Positions 24,699 to 32,331 of a DNA stretch of 34,416 nucleotides are shown piece by piece. This stretch comes from Afipia sp. (GTDB taxonomy: Bacteria > Pseudomonadota > Alphaproteobacteria > Rhizobiales > Xanthobacteraceae), in NCBI GenBank assembly GCA_017308495.1, contig JAFKES010000087.1, positions 1 through 34,416 on the forward strand, given 5' to 3'. The notes under the pieces are model-generated. The model did not search any database. It had not been told where the DNA came from and saw only the letters and a program-made list of their open reading frames with translations. Made by a program: the position numbers and the translations under genes. The first letter of the stretch is position 1, and every line of letters starts with the position of its first letter.

Positions 24699-26090
24699 CT
24701 AGCGCGCGCCCTGGCGGGCGGCCCGATGCGGCGCCTCCTGAACGGGCGGCAAGCGTTGTGCGAGCGCCACGAGGTTTCGATCATGCCAGGCTGGCGCAAC
24801 CAGTGTCAGGCCCGATGGCATCCCGTTATCGAGAAATCCGTTGGGCACGCTGATCGCGCAAAGGTCCAGCAGATTGACGAAGTAAGAATAGTATCCGACC
24901 TCGATATTCCTCTCGATCGGCGCAGCGTTCACCTCCTCGATGGTGAAAGGCCGGGGCGCGGTCGGGACGAGCAAAAAGTCGACGTCCTTGAACACGACCA
25001 GCGCCCGCCGCCGCAGTTCCATGAGGCGATAGGTCCATTCGAAGACGTCGACCGCCGACCACTGATCCGCACGGTCGAAGATCTTGCGGACAACGTCGAG
25101 CAACGCGTCGGGCTGCTTCTCGAAAAACGCACGTATCCCGGCTTTCCGTTCTGCGACCCACGGACCATTCAGCATCATCCGGCCGGCTTCGCGGAACAGA
25201 GCGAAGTCTATGTCACGAACCTCTCCGCCGATGTCGACAAACCGCGCCACGCCTTCGTTGAACTTGTCCGCGGGCTCGATGGCGCCATACCATTCGCGCT
25301 GGTCGGATGCCGGCACAGCGAAACGGAATGCGCCGGATAAAGCGCCGCCCCTGGGTGCCGGTTCGACTCTCTGCTTGGAGAACGGATCGCTCTCGTCATA
25401 GCCTTCGACGACCTCGAATATCTCTGCCACATCGGCGACATTGAGCGCGAAAACCGTCGGACAGTCGAAGCAACGCGAGTTTGGAACGACACCATTCAAC
25501 GAGAGCGCCCCGATGGTCGGCTTGAGGCCGACAATATTGTTGTAACCTGCCGGAATGCGTCCGGAGCCGCCAGAATCGGTGCCGAGCGCAAAACTCACCT
25601 GCCCCTTGGCGACAGCGACAGCAGATCCCGAGCTTGATCCGCCGCCAATATAGCGGGCGTCATAGACGGAAGGGCAAATGCCATAGGGCGATCGTGTGCC
25701 GGTCAACCCGGTCCCGTGCTGGTCCATATTGGTCTTGCCCAGGCAGATCGCACCGAGCTGAACCAGCTTCTCGACAATGGGAGCGGATTTGTCGGGATCG
25801 TAGGAAAACGCCGGACACGCCGCCGTGGTCGGCATTCCAAGAACATCGATGTTGTCCTTGACGGCGAAGGGCAGTCCATACAGCGGAACGAATTCCCCGC
25901 GCCTCTTTCGCTGCAATTGCCTTTCGACCTGCCCGTAAATCTCGGCGGACGACGCACGATGGATCCAGACCGATTGCGTCTTCTCGCCGTCGAGGGAATC
26001 CAGAATCGCACGGAAAACGTCGCGGATCGAATCGTCGCGACGATACAGGGCGCGCAGCGCCGAGAAGCTCAAGTCCATCCTGTCGGCCAC
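24699..26090 (-). CDS. Amidase-signature hydrolase, allophanate-hydrolase-like (copy 2)
   Basis: 463 residues from a GTG at 26090; the ribosome site GAGG lies in the last codons of the upstream binding-protein gene, four bases away. The triad is complete: Lys78 in FAVKDN, Ser152 in GGGSSSGS and Ser176 in GTDSGGSGR, with spacings of 74 and 24 identical to copy 1. Landmarks run in step with copy 1 throughout (TNMDQHGTGLTGTRSP against TMDQFATGLNGTRSP; GLKPTIG in both; a Tyr-rich TYFANPLDLCA / SYFVNLLDLCA near the end). It likely hydrolyses a related but distinct amide. Translational coupling with a TauA-like binding protein suggests its substrate is that protein's ligand. Confidence 0.9.
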   Translation of the reverse strand: MADRMDLSFSALRALYRRDDSIRDVFRAILDSLDGEKTQSVWIHRASSAEIYGQVERQLQRKRRGEFVPLYGLPFAVKDNIDVLGMPTTAACPAFSYDPDKSAPIVEKLVQLGAICLGKTNMDQHGTGLTGTRSPYGICPSVYDARYIGGGSSSGSAVAVAKGQVSFALGTDSGGSGRIPAGYNNIVGLKPTIGALSLNGVVPNSRCFDCPTVFALNVADVAEIFEVVEGYDESDPFSKQRVEPAPRGGALSGAFRFAVPASDQREWYGAIEPADKFNEGVARFVDIGGEVRDIDFALFREAGRMMLNGPWVAERKAGIRAFFEKQPDALLDVVRKIFDRADQWSAVDVFEWTYRLMELRRRALVVFKDVDFLLVPTAPRPFTIEEVNAAPIERNIEVGYYSYFVNLLDLCAISVPNGFLDNGMPSGLTLVAPAWHDRNLVALAQRLPPVQEAPHRAARQGAR

Positions 26091-26094
26091 GGCG

Positions 26095-27096
26095 TTACCT
26101 CGTTTTCATTCGCACGAAGGTCGCCACCGGAGCCTGATTGATGAGCGGGCCAAAACTGGCGGGCAGCCGGTCGATACGTTTGTTGTCGAGCAGGAACTGA
26201 CCGATAGCGCCGACCTGTGCCAGCACGGCGGAATCGGACGGCTTGTCTTGCGAGCCCAGATAGTTCGGAGAGAGCTGGGCTTCGACCGGAGGGAAGATCG
26301 CTCCCTGACGCGCGATCAGAGCCGAGAGGTCTTCCACCGTCTGGTTCAGGCGCTTTGCTTCATAGGCCAGAACGGCCTTCGGATCCTTGGCGTAGTCGGC
26401 CAGCCCGTCGGACCATGCCTGCAGGAATTTCTGGAACTCATCCTGATTTTTCGACAGGTAGTCCGTGTTGATGACACCGAACAGGCCGGTGATGGACCCG
26501 AGGCTCTGTGTCGTCGCCAGCACCTTGCCGCCCTGCTTTTCAAGCTCGCCGCTGCCGGGCTCCCATGTGAACGCAGCATCGATTTGTCCCGCCGTATAGG
26601 CTGGCACCATTGCCGCCGGCGCCAGATTGACCAGCGTCACATCTTGCTCGCTCAAGCCCGCAGCCTTGAGCGCCAGAAGCACAAAATTATGACTGGTGGA
26701 TCCGATGGTGACGCCGATCTTCTTGCCTTTCAGGTCGGCGAGCTTCTCGATCTTCGCTGCCGGGTTGGCGACAAGGCGAACATCTGTCGGCAGCAGGCTC
26801 TGCACGAGCACGATCTGAATGGGGAGGCCGTTGGCGAATCCGGTTGTCGCCGGAAACTCGCCCATCCAGCCGAAGTCGATTTCTCCCGCCGCCAAAGCAG
26901 GAAGCATTGCGGGACCCGCCGGAAACGGCTTGAGTTCAACCTTCACGCCACGCTGCGCAAATTTTCCGGTCTCGAATGCGTAGGTCAGGATCGCATTGAC
27001 GACTCCAGTCTGCCATCCGATGCGGATATCGGCACGCGCCGGAGACTGTAGCGTAACCGTGATGAACAATGCCGTGAGCAGGACAGATCGAAACAT
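26095..27096 (-). CDS. TauA-like ABC substrate-binding protein (copy 2, orphan)
   Basis: 333 residues; the ATG at 27096 follows GGAGAA. Signal peptide MFRSVLLTALFITVTLQSPA with cleavage near ARADIR. It parallels copy 1 closely (AGPAMLPALAAGEIDFGWMG, GKKIGVTIGSTSHNFVLL, VNLAPAAMVPAYTAGQIDAAFTWEP), but TSHN replaces TSHY in the likely ligand loop, hinting at a different ligand. No permease or ATPase accompanies it; the pair at 19611-21253 would have to serve it. It is first of a two-gene unit with amidase 2, and a 16-base motif shared with the other unit lies about 180 bases upstream. Confidence 0.9.
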   Translation of the reverse strand: MFRSVLLTALFITVTLQSPARADIRIGWQTGVVNAILTYAFETGKFAQRGVKVELKPFPAGPAMLPALAAGEIDFGWMGEFPATTGFANGLPIQIVLVQSLLPTDVRLVANPAAKIEKLADLKGKKIGVTIGSTSHNFVLLALKAAGLSEQDVTLVNLAPAAMVPAYTAGQIDAAFTWEPGSGELEKQGGKVLATTQSLGSITGLFGVINTDYLSKNQDEFQKFLQAWSDGLADYAKDPKAVLAYEAKRLNQTVEDLSALIARQGAIFPPVEAQLSPNYLGSQDKPSDSAVLAQVGAIGQFLLDNKRIDRLPASFGPLINQAPVATFVRMKTR

Positions 27097-27275
27097 GCTG
27101 GTTCTCCTGTGATCAGGTAAACCTCAGCAATCATCGTGCCATTCGGCGATCCCGAGTGATTGTCCCGGCGCAAGCCCGTCTTCTTGACGAACGCCCGCCG
27201 TAAATCGAACGTCGGCTCTGATGAATCCATGCAAGGCGCGGGAATGGCGTCGACGCAACCGCAATGCGCCGCCTT

Positions 27276-27291
27276 TGTCAGATAATTTCCT
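27276..27291. promoter_or_regulatory. Shared 16-base motif, copy B
   Basis: TGTCAGATAATTTCCT, identical to 23749-23764, inside the 314-base divergent gap between the second binding protein (minus) and the RidA-like gene (plus). GCAATGCG is at 27261-27268. I see no gene in the remainder of this gap. The motif could control both directions. Confidence 0.6.
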
Positions 27292-27410
27292 GCGCGGTGA
27301 CGTGTGGCGGCTTAAGCACCAATCGTGCCCAAACTCGCAACTTGATCGCGGCTCCATGATTTCGCAGATTCCATCGGCCGGCGGTTATCACATGACCATG
27401 GGATGCGGAC

Positions 27411-27797
27411 ATGGAAAAGCTTGTTGCTGAAGTTCCAGAACTCGCGAAAAGTCTGGAGGGCTGGTATTCGCCAGGCATCCGCGTCGGCAATCTCGTGTTT
27501 CTGAGCGGCCTTGCCGGCAAGAACCGCGCGACCGGACAGATACTGCCATCCGTCGAAGACCAGATCCGCCAGATCTTCGCGGACATGTCGACGATTCTCA
27601 CGGCACACGGGGCGCAGCTTTCCGACGTCGTCAAAATGACGATGTATTTCACCAACAGAAAGCGCGACTGGCCGGCGTTCGATCGGATCCGACGGGAACT
27701 GTTTCTGTCTCATCCGCCCTGCACCATCGGCGTCGGGGTGACGGAAATCGCTCTTGGCGCCGACATCGCGATCGATGCGATTGCTGTGGTGACTTGA
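27411..27797 (+). CDS. RidA/YjgF-family protein lacking the usual active-site residues
   Basis: 128 residues. The family signature WYSPGIRVGNLVFLSGLAG is near the N terminus, and SVEDQIRQIFADMSTILTAHGAQLSDVVKMTMYFTN is the typical helix and strand. Canonical RidA deaminases hydrolyse reactive enamines and imines with an Arg in P-x-R-(S/T) and a Glu nearer the end; here the equivalent stretch reads HPPCTIGVGVTE and ADIAIDAIA, so by eye both residues are replaced. It therefore belongs to one of the divergent Rid subfamilies, which often accompany amide, carbamoyl or pyrimidine catabolism genes. It is divergent from the orphan binding protein and shares its regulatory gap. Confidence 0.9.
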   Translation: MEKLVAEVPELAKSLEGWYSPGIRVGNLVFLSGLAGKNRATGQILPSVEDQIRQIFADMSTILTAHGAQLSDVVKMTMYFTNRKRDWPAFDRIRRELFLSHPPCTIGVGVTEIALGADIAIDAIAVVT

Positions 27798-28097
27798 CCG
27801 GTCCGCAGACCATCCAAGGGCCATCGACGTGGCATGCGTCTTCGCTCACGAAATGGCGCAAAGATCCGCCAGGCCCGCGGCACCCCCGCCGAGGGACATC
27901 CCGCTCGGCAAGCCAAAGCCGGCTCGCCGCTACCGGGGTAGCCTGCCAAGCTCAACAGCCAATTGATGTTCATCGGGAAAATGGTGCCAGGGGCGTCATC
28001 ACATTGATCAAGATATTATGGATATCCAAGCCTATCCGATTTAGGCCCATTAAAAACTACCAACAAAAATACCAACAATTTCGCTGAATACAGGCGA
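27798..28097. other. Gap with no supportable gene; start of AT-rich islet
   Basis: The first half is still GC-rich; from about 28000 the sequence becomes clearly AT-richer, with a short repeated ACCAACAA (TACCAACAAAAATACCAACAATT near 28058-28080). I find no tRNA, integrase or convincing ORF. It marks the left border of the islet that runs to about 31490. Confidence 0.5.
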
Positions 28098-28397
28098 TCA
28101 ACGAAAAACACTGACGGACATGAACGACGAGTTGGCTCCAACCGTCGGTTTCGGCTTCAAGGATATCTTGGGTGACCTAACAACCCGTTTTGGTGGAAAC
28201 ACCTGATACATGTCACCCCAAGCATAGCGATCATCGACGGCTTGAGCACCCTTGGAGCAATAATCGACTAAGCTCGCCAGTCCCCTCGCAGGATCGAAAT
28301 GCTTGATTCGGACGTCGCCAAATTTCTTCAGTTCATCGTCGAATCCGTTGAGCATGTGCCGGAGCGGCTTGACCGGCCCCCACTGGGTGGTCCGATT
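28098..28397 (-). pseudogene. Probable gene remnant, unrecognised
   Basis: An open frame (85 residues from the first ATG at 28355, and open upstream to a stop at about 28400) with protein-like composition: TTQWGPVKPLRHM, then ELKKFGDVRIKHFDPARGLASL and VDYCSKGAQAVDDRYAW. The HFDPARG...YCSKG pattern recalls the C-terminal part of rolling-circle-type replication proteins, but this is a weak impression. It lacks a start region and ribosome site and looks like a truncated 3' fragment. Confidence 0.35.
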
Positions 28398-28483
28398 GGA
28401 ATGTTAGTTTAGAGGGTGCATTTTGACTATCTCCTTTGGTGCTGGCCTATGACGCGAAACAACAGCGAGCGGAATCGCAGCGG

Positions 28484-29032
28484 CTAGTTCCATTTGCAGC
28501 TACCGAAGTAATAAGATAGTCGAACCGGCAATGGCTGCTCGCTGGTTGGCGGAAGCGAGCCTATTCGACTCATCGCGTCGCACTCGTTAGTGCCTGACCA
28601 GATTCTAATTACAATTTCCTCGAAATAAGGAGCGTAATCAAGATCTTTAGTTCGAATTGTAAACTGGTCAAAGTCACCTTTGTCTATATGAGCACAGTCT
28701 CTTCTTGCAGAATATGCAAAGCCGTCCGGCTCGATAATCCGAAAGGGTGTTGGCGGCGTATTCGAACGGTACTCGCAGCGATGTGAAAAGGCCGAGGTCG
28801 TTCCGCGCCAGGTTAGCGTCACATACTCTGATCCGTAAGAAATTGAATATTTGAAAGATCTCGTATCTTCGATCGGCACGCATCCGTCGGGCGTAAACTC
28901 AACAGTAGCGCAATCAAAACTAATTTGATCGCGGATTGAGAATTCAACCTCTCTCTCGAGCGCCTGTGCAGTTCTTACTGTGAACATAAGGCATGCTATG
29001 CCAACGCTCATGAAGATGCCGGATAACTTCAT
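28484..29032 (-). CDS. Secreted protein of unknown function
   Basis: 182 residues. A signal peptide is clear (MKLSGIFMSVGIACLMFTV, cleavage near AQAL). The mature part has seven cysteines (for example FDCATVEF, PDGCVPI, HRCEYRS, RRDCAHI, NECDAM and FGSCKW) and alternating hydrophobic residues that suggest a disulfide-bonded beta fold. I do not recognise the family. The ATG overlaps the stop of the upstream secreted protein (ATGA), and GGAGG lies five bases before it inside that gene, so the two are coupled. The AT-rich codon use differs from the flanking core genes, consistent with acquisition from elsewhere. Confidence 0.7.
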   Translation of the reverse strand: MKLSGIFMSVGIACLMFTVRTAQALEREVEFSIRDQISFDCATVEFTPDGCVPIEDTRSFKYSISYGSEYVTLTWRGTTSAFSHRCEYRSNTPPTPFRIIEPDGFAYSARRDCAHIDKGDFDQFTIRTKDLDYAPYFEEIVIRIWSGTNECDAMSRIGSLPPTSEQPLPVRLSYYFGSCKWN

Positions 29033-29988
29033 CTGGCCTCCGTAACATCAACGATGTCGACAGCGGGGCGACGTGTACAGACACTAAGATACCTCAACTC
29101 CTTTGTGCCGCTCGGCTCAAGGGTCGCGGGGAACAAGTAGGAAAAGAACTGACCTCCGTCGTGCGCCTCATACGATACTCGATATATCACTTTTGACTTG
29201 GCCTTGCATGAACTGACTAGCTTGCCAGTCCAATCATCCGCGCCAGGCAGCGTTGGGCAACGATTGCCGCCATCCTTCTTGCTCGGTCCGTCAAAGGTCA
29301 CTTTGCCGGCGCAGTTGTCTACGATGCGGCCTTGGCGTTCAGAGCGGGTTTTCAAAGCCAAGGGGGCAAACTTACCTTTTTCATACGGCTGCACTTCCAT
29401 TGATGGATCGATTGCCGGAACGGTCGGTTCAGGCCGGGGGGTGTATTGGAAACGCGCCTTTTTCAGGTACCAATCGACGCACTTTGGCTCGTCGAGCGTC
29501 ATCAGCGGTCCATTTCTTAAACGATAGCTACACCAAGCTCGGGCCCAACGCTCGGTACCTTCTTGCTGCTCCTTGGGATTGCCGTACCGAGCATCAAAGC
29601 AGCCCCATGAAACGCACTCGATGCGTGGCCCATCTGTAGCCGAACTGCTTGAAGTCGGAGCGGCAGATTGTCTCTGAGGTTTGTTAATTTGCCCTGCTTG
29701 GGAATTATTAGACTGAGGATAGCGACACAAATTTGCCCACTGCGATAAATCCCCGCACCTCATAACCTCCTGACGACTCATATCACCAGGTGCTAAGGTT
29801 CTCCGAATGACGTCGCTCGCCGTCCACGCGCGGCTGCCAGGATCAGCGCTGCAGCGCGATGCGAGAAAATCATAGTTCCGCCGGTCGTTTGCGCAGCCAT
29901 CGGGTCGCGTCAAAACCAACGTGTCCGCATTTGCGGCGCCCAAAGCAACCCCAGCGAATGCCGCAGCAACAAGGATCAGCCTAAACAT
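29029..29988 (-). CDS. Secreted Cys-rich protein of unknown function
   Basis: 319 residues from the ATG at 29988; an in-frame TTG at 30018 is less likely. Signal peptide MFRLILVAAAFAGVALGAANA. The mature protein has many cysteines (PDGCANDRR, SRCSADPG, MRCGDLSQWANLCRYP, IECVSWGCFD, RAWCSYR, PKCVDWYL, DNCAGK, NRCPTL, SSCKAKSK, SVCTRR) and a Ser/Gln-rich linker around residues 95-120. I do not recognise the family. It is the first gene of a two-gene unit with the smaller secreted protein, overlapping by 4 bases; the pair may act together in the periplasm or outside the cell. The low-GC islet setting suggests horizontal origin. Confidence 0.7.
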   Translation of the reverse strand: MFRLILVAAAFAGVALGAANADTLVLTRPDGCANDRRNYDFLASRCSADPGSRAWTASDVIRRTLAPGDMSRQEVMRCGDLSQWANLCRYPQSNNSQAGQINKPQRQSAAPTSSSSATDGPRIECVSWGCFDARYGNPKEQQEGTERWARAWCSYRLRNGPLMTLDEPKCVDWYLKKARFQYTPRPEPTVPAIDPSMEVQPYEKGKFAPLALKTRSERQGRIVDNCAGKVTFDGPSKKDGGNRCPTLPGADDWTGKLVSSCKAKSKVIYRVSYEAHDGGQFFSYLFPATLEPSGTKELRYLSVCTRRPAVDIVDVTEAR

Positions 29989-30333
29989 GCGAAAAGGACT
30001 CAAAAAAGAATAGAGCAATCTAAACCAAGGAAACTAAAGCAGATCGGATGTTTCTCCGCAATAAGTGGTTACCTCGGGCGCGAACCGGAGCGGGATCTCT
30101 TCTTAGCTTCCGGTAGCCGCGCGATCATATTCTATTTTTCGGGAACCGGAGTATGCTCAGTTGACCAAAGCGATTCGCTTTGACCACCGATGCCCGTTAC
30201 GCACGCTTTACGGAGGGGGGCATGGTCAATCAAGCTACTCAAGTAGCCGCGTATCTCGGTCAGATGTGTTTCGAACTTCACAAAATTGCTGCGACCACAG
30301 CAGAACTTGGCCTTCTGGCATCTATCCTTGAGA

Positions 30334-30576
30334 TAGCGACCGACGTGCACTGGACCATGTCTGGCGAAGTGGTGCTGATGACGGTGGTTGGCGGCCTCGG
30401 CCCGGTGTTCGGCCCGGTGGTCGGCGCCTTTGTGATCATCGCCATGCAGCAGTATCTGGCTGGCTTCGGCCAGTGGGGCACGGTGATTCAGGGGGGCGAT
30501 TTTCGTGATCTGCGTGCTCACCTTCCGCCGCGGCGTCATCGGCGAAATCGCACGCCATTTCAAAAGGTCGCTGTAG
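30334..30576 (+). pseudogene. livM 3' fragment with frameshift (branched-chain amino acid ABC permease)
   Basis: TDVHWTMSGEVVLMTVVGGLGPVFGPVVGAFVIIAMQQYL is the C-terminal region of LivM-type permeases; the rest of the gene is absent. After GQWGTVIQ an extra G in the run near 30490-30496 shifts the frame. Reading on in the next frame restores IFVICVLTFRRGVIGEIA and ends at the TAG at 30574-30576, the expected LivM tail. Two lesions (5' truncation and frameshift) make this a dead remnant. Region 30030-30333 upstream of it shows no gene. Confidence 0.75.
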
Positions 30577-30600
30577 AGACAAGCCTGCGCCGTCAAACGA

Positions 30601-30756
30601 TTATAAAATAGATCTGATAGGTGGTGTGATGAGAGCTCGCGCTTCTGGAATTTCAAGCTCTTCCCATTTGACGCGGAGTTGTTTCTCAAGCTCAAGTTTA
30701 CGAAGTTTTTGAGCGCGTAGCACGCATGCAAGGAGGTTCGTGTCGTCAAGCTGCAT
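30601..30756 (-). CDS. Small charged ORF (51 aa), uncertain
   Basis: 51 residues from the ATG at 30756, preceded by GGGGGTAGG. The sequence is rich in Leu, Lys, Arg and Glu (LRAQKLRKLELEKQLRVKWEE), which predicts one amphipathic or coiled-coil helix. I do not recognise it. It lies between the livM fragment and the IS3 remnant, so it may be a gene fragment carried by the element rather than an active gene. Confidence 0.3.
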   Translation of the reverse strand: MQLDDTNLLACVLRAQKLRKLELEKQLRVKWEELEIPEARALITPPIRSIL

Positions 30757-30791
30757 TTGGCCTACCCCCATGAGGTGGTCCGGTTTCAGTC

Positions 30792-31205
30792 TTAATGCAT
30801 GACCGGCTTTTCAGCCATCGCCTGTGCTGACGATGGAACCGATCCGGGTGGTTGTCGGGGCCAGATGATGGCCTGCGGTGCCGGCGGCCTGTAGCCGAGC
30901 GATGAGTGCGGCCGCCCGGTATTGTAGTAGCGCCGCCATGCCTCGATGATGACCTTTGCCTCGGCGAGGCTATAGAAGATCTCCCCGTTGAGCAGTTCAT
31001 CGCGCAGCTTCGAGTTGAAGCTCTCGCAATAGCCGTTCTCCCATGGCTTGCCCGGCTCGATGAACGCGGTCTTTGCCTCTACCGCGGCGATCCACTCCCG
31101 CACCGCCTTGGCGATGAACTCCGGACCGTTATCGGAACGAACATGGCCGGGCACACCGCGCAGGATGAACAGGTCCGACAGGACGTCGATGACGTCGGTC
31201 GAGTT
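30792..31205 (-). pseudogene. IS3-family transposase (OrfB) 3' remnant
   Basis: The last third of a DDE transposase. [19 protein letters not shown] leads into VRSDNGPEF, which carries the second catalytic Asp, and [17 protein letters not shown] carries the catalytic Glu; [18 protein letters not shown] is the standard IS3-family C terminus. The first catalytic Asp, the N-terminal region and OrfA are missing: homology stops near 31205 and an in-frame TAG lies just upstream. TGAGGTGGTCCGGTTTCAG at about 30771-30789, just past the stop, looks like the surviving terminal repeat. It cannot transpose itself. Confidence 0.88.
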
Positions 31206-31494
31206 ACAGATGGCAACTACATTACGCTATAGCCTTCTAAAATAGCGCCACGGAATCAAGCGTAACTCACTAACATGGCATCAGAAATGCAATCTGATCC
31301 TGTTCGCTGGTGATTTGCTCTTGGGAAACGGTGATAAGCGCAACGCATCTCGCACCGAATATCGCTCGTTGACTGGACCGGGTCGTCGAGTATCGACCAT
31401 GGCATGCGAACCGGAACAGACAGGCGAACCGCACATTCTGATTGCCGCTTTTGGTTGATTGCGCGAATCGTCAACAATAGGGGGCGGTTTTTGT
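31206..31494. other. Gap with no supportable gene
   Basis: Lies between the IS3 truncation point and the tonB stop. I see no ORF with convincing composition, no tRNA and no clear terminator hairpin. Composition returns to the core GC-rich type from about 31490. Confidence 0.5.
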
Positions 31495-32331
31495 TCAGTT
31501 GGCGTTGAACCGGACCGGCACAGTGATGATCCGGTTGGCGCCGGGCGGCGGCGCCGGAACGGGTGAAGAGCGACGCACCAGGGCGACCGTCTCCTGATCG
31601 AGTTCCGAGAAGCCTGACGAACGTACCAGGCTCGCCGACAGCACGTTGCCGCCGCCGTCGATGGAGAAGCGCACATAGGCAGTGCCGCGTCCGCTCACGC
31701 CGGACAGAGCGCGCTTGTGCCGCTCCAGATGCGCCATGAGCTTTGACTGCCAATTCGCCGGTGACATGGAGGACACGCCGGAGGCGGTTTGTGCAGCGGC
31801 CATGCGATCCGACTGGCGCGCCTGCACCTGCGCCTGCCGCGCAGCTCTCGAATCGGCTGCGGCCAGCTGGTTCTGAGGCTTCGGCTTCTTTTGCGGTTTC
31901 TGTTTCTCTTTCAGCTCCTTCGGCTTAGGTTTCTCCGGCGGGAGTTGGACTTCGGCTTTCTCCAGAACGACAGTGTTGTCCTTGACCTCCTCGTCCTCGA
32001 CCGGCTCGACCTTTTCCGGCTTGATCTCCTCGACCACCTGCTCTTGCGGCGTCTCCTCTTGCTTCTGTTCCTCTGCGGGGCGGCTCTCGTCCGCAGACCT
32101 CTGGTCCGGGTTGATCTCGTCTTTCTCGGTCTGAATGGCTTCGGGCGCGGAGGCAATCTCGACCATGATGGCGGCCGGCGGCGAACTGTCCGCGGCGACC
32201 ACCGGGTCGGATCGCAGCATCCATGCCACCGCCCCGGTATGAACACCGAGAGTCACCAGCGCTGCGCCGGACCACAAGATGACTTCCAATATCCTCGTGC
32301 GGCGCGTGATGGAGCCGTTGAAATCGATCAT
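31495..32331 (-). CDS. tonB: TonB-family energy transducer
   Basis: 278 residues. One N-terminal membrane helix (about 15-40, LEVILWSGAALVTLGVHTGAVAWML) is followed by a long Pro/Glu/Lys-rich periplasmic spacer (about 60-155, with KPKPKELKEKQKPQKKPKP) and a C-terminal TonB domain (RGTAYVRFSIDGGGNVLSASLVRSSGFSELDQETVALVRRSSPVPAPP). It carries proton-motive energy from ExbB-ExbD to outer-membrane receptors for iron complexes or other scarce nutrients. It overlaps exbD by 4 bases. No receptor or heme gene is in the window, so the substrate is open. The gene is intact despite the IS remnant nearby. Confidence 0.95.
   Translation of the reverse strand: MIDFNGSITRRTRILEVILWSGAALVTLGVHTGAVAWMLRSDPVVAADSSPPAAIMVEIASAPEAIQTEKDEINPDQRSADESRPAEEQKQEETPQEQVVEEIKPEKVEPVEDEEVKDNTVVLEKAEVQLPPEKPKPKELKEKQKPQKKPKPQNQLAAADSRAARQAQVQARQSDRMAAAQTASGVSSMSPANWQSKLMAHLERHKRALSGVSGRGTAYVRFSIDGGGNVLSASLVRSSGFSELDQETVALVRRSSPVPAPPPGANRIITVPVRFNAN

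Noticed and set aside
28058-28080. Short ACCAACAA repeats as a CRISPR or direct-repeat array
   Set aside because: Only two copies, too short and without spacers.
28370-28400. Possible IS terminal repeat (CCCACTGGGTGGTCCG)
   Set aside because: The bases are in frame with the remnant ORF on the minus strand (TTQWGP), and no matching partner end was found, so it is more simply coding sequence.
30132-30749. 205-residue minus-strand open frame
   Set aside because: It runs antisense through the livM fragment and has no family-like features; the LivM homology on the plus strand explains the sequence.
31256-31753. 165-residue minus-strand open frame near the tonB end
   Set aside because: Out-of-frame overlap with the TonB C-terminal domain, Arg-rich shadow composition.
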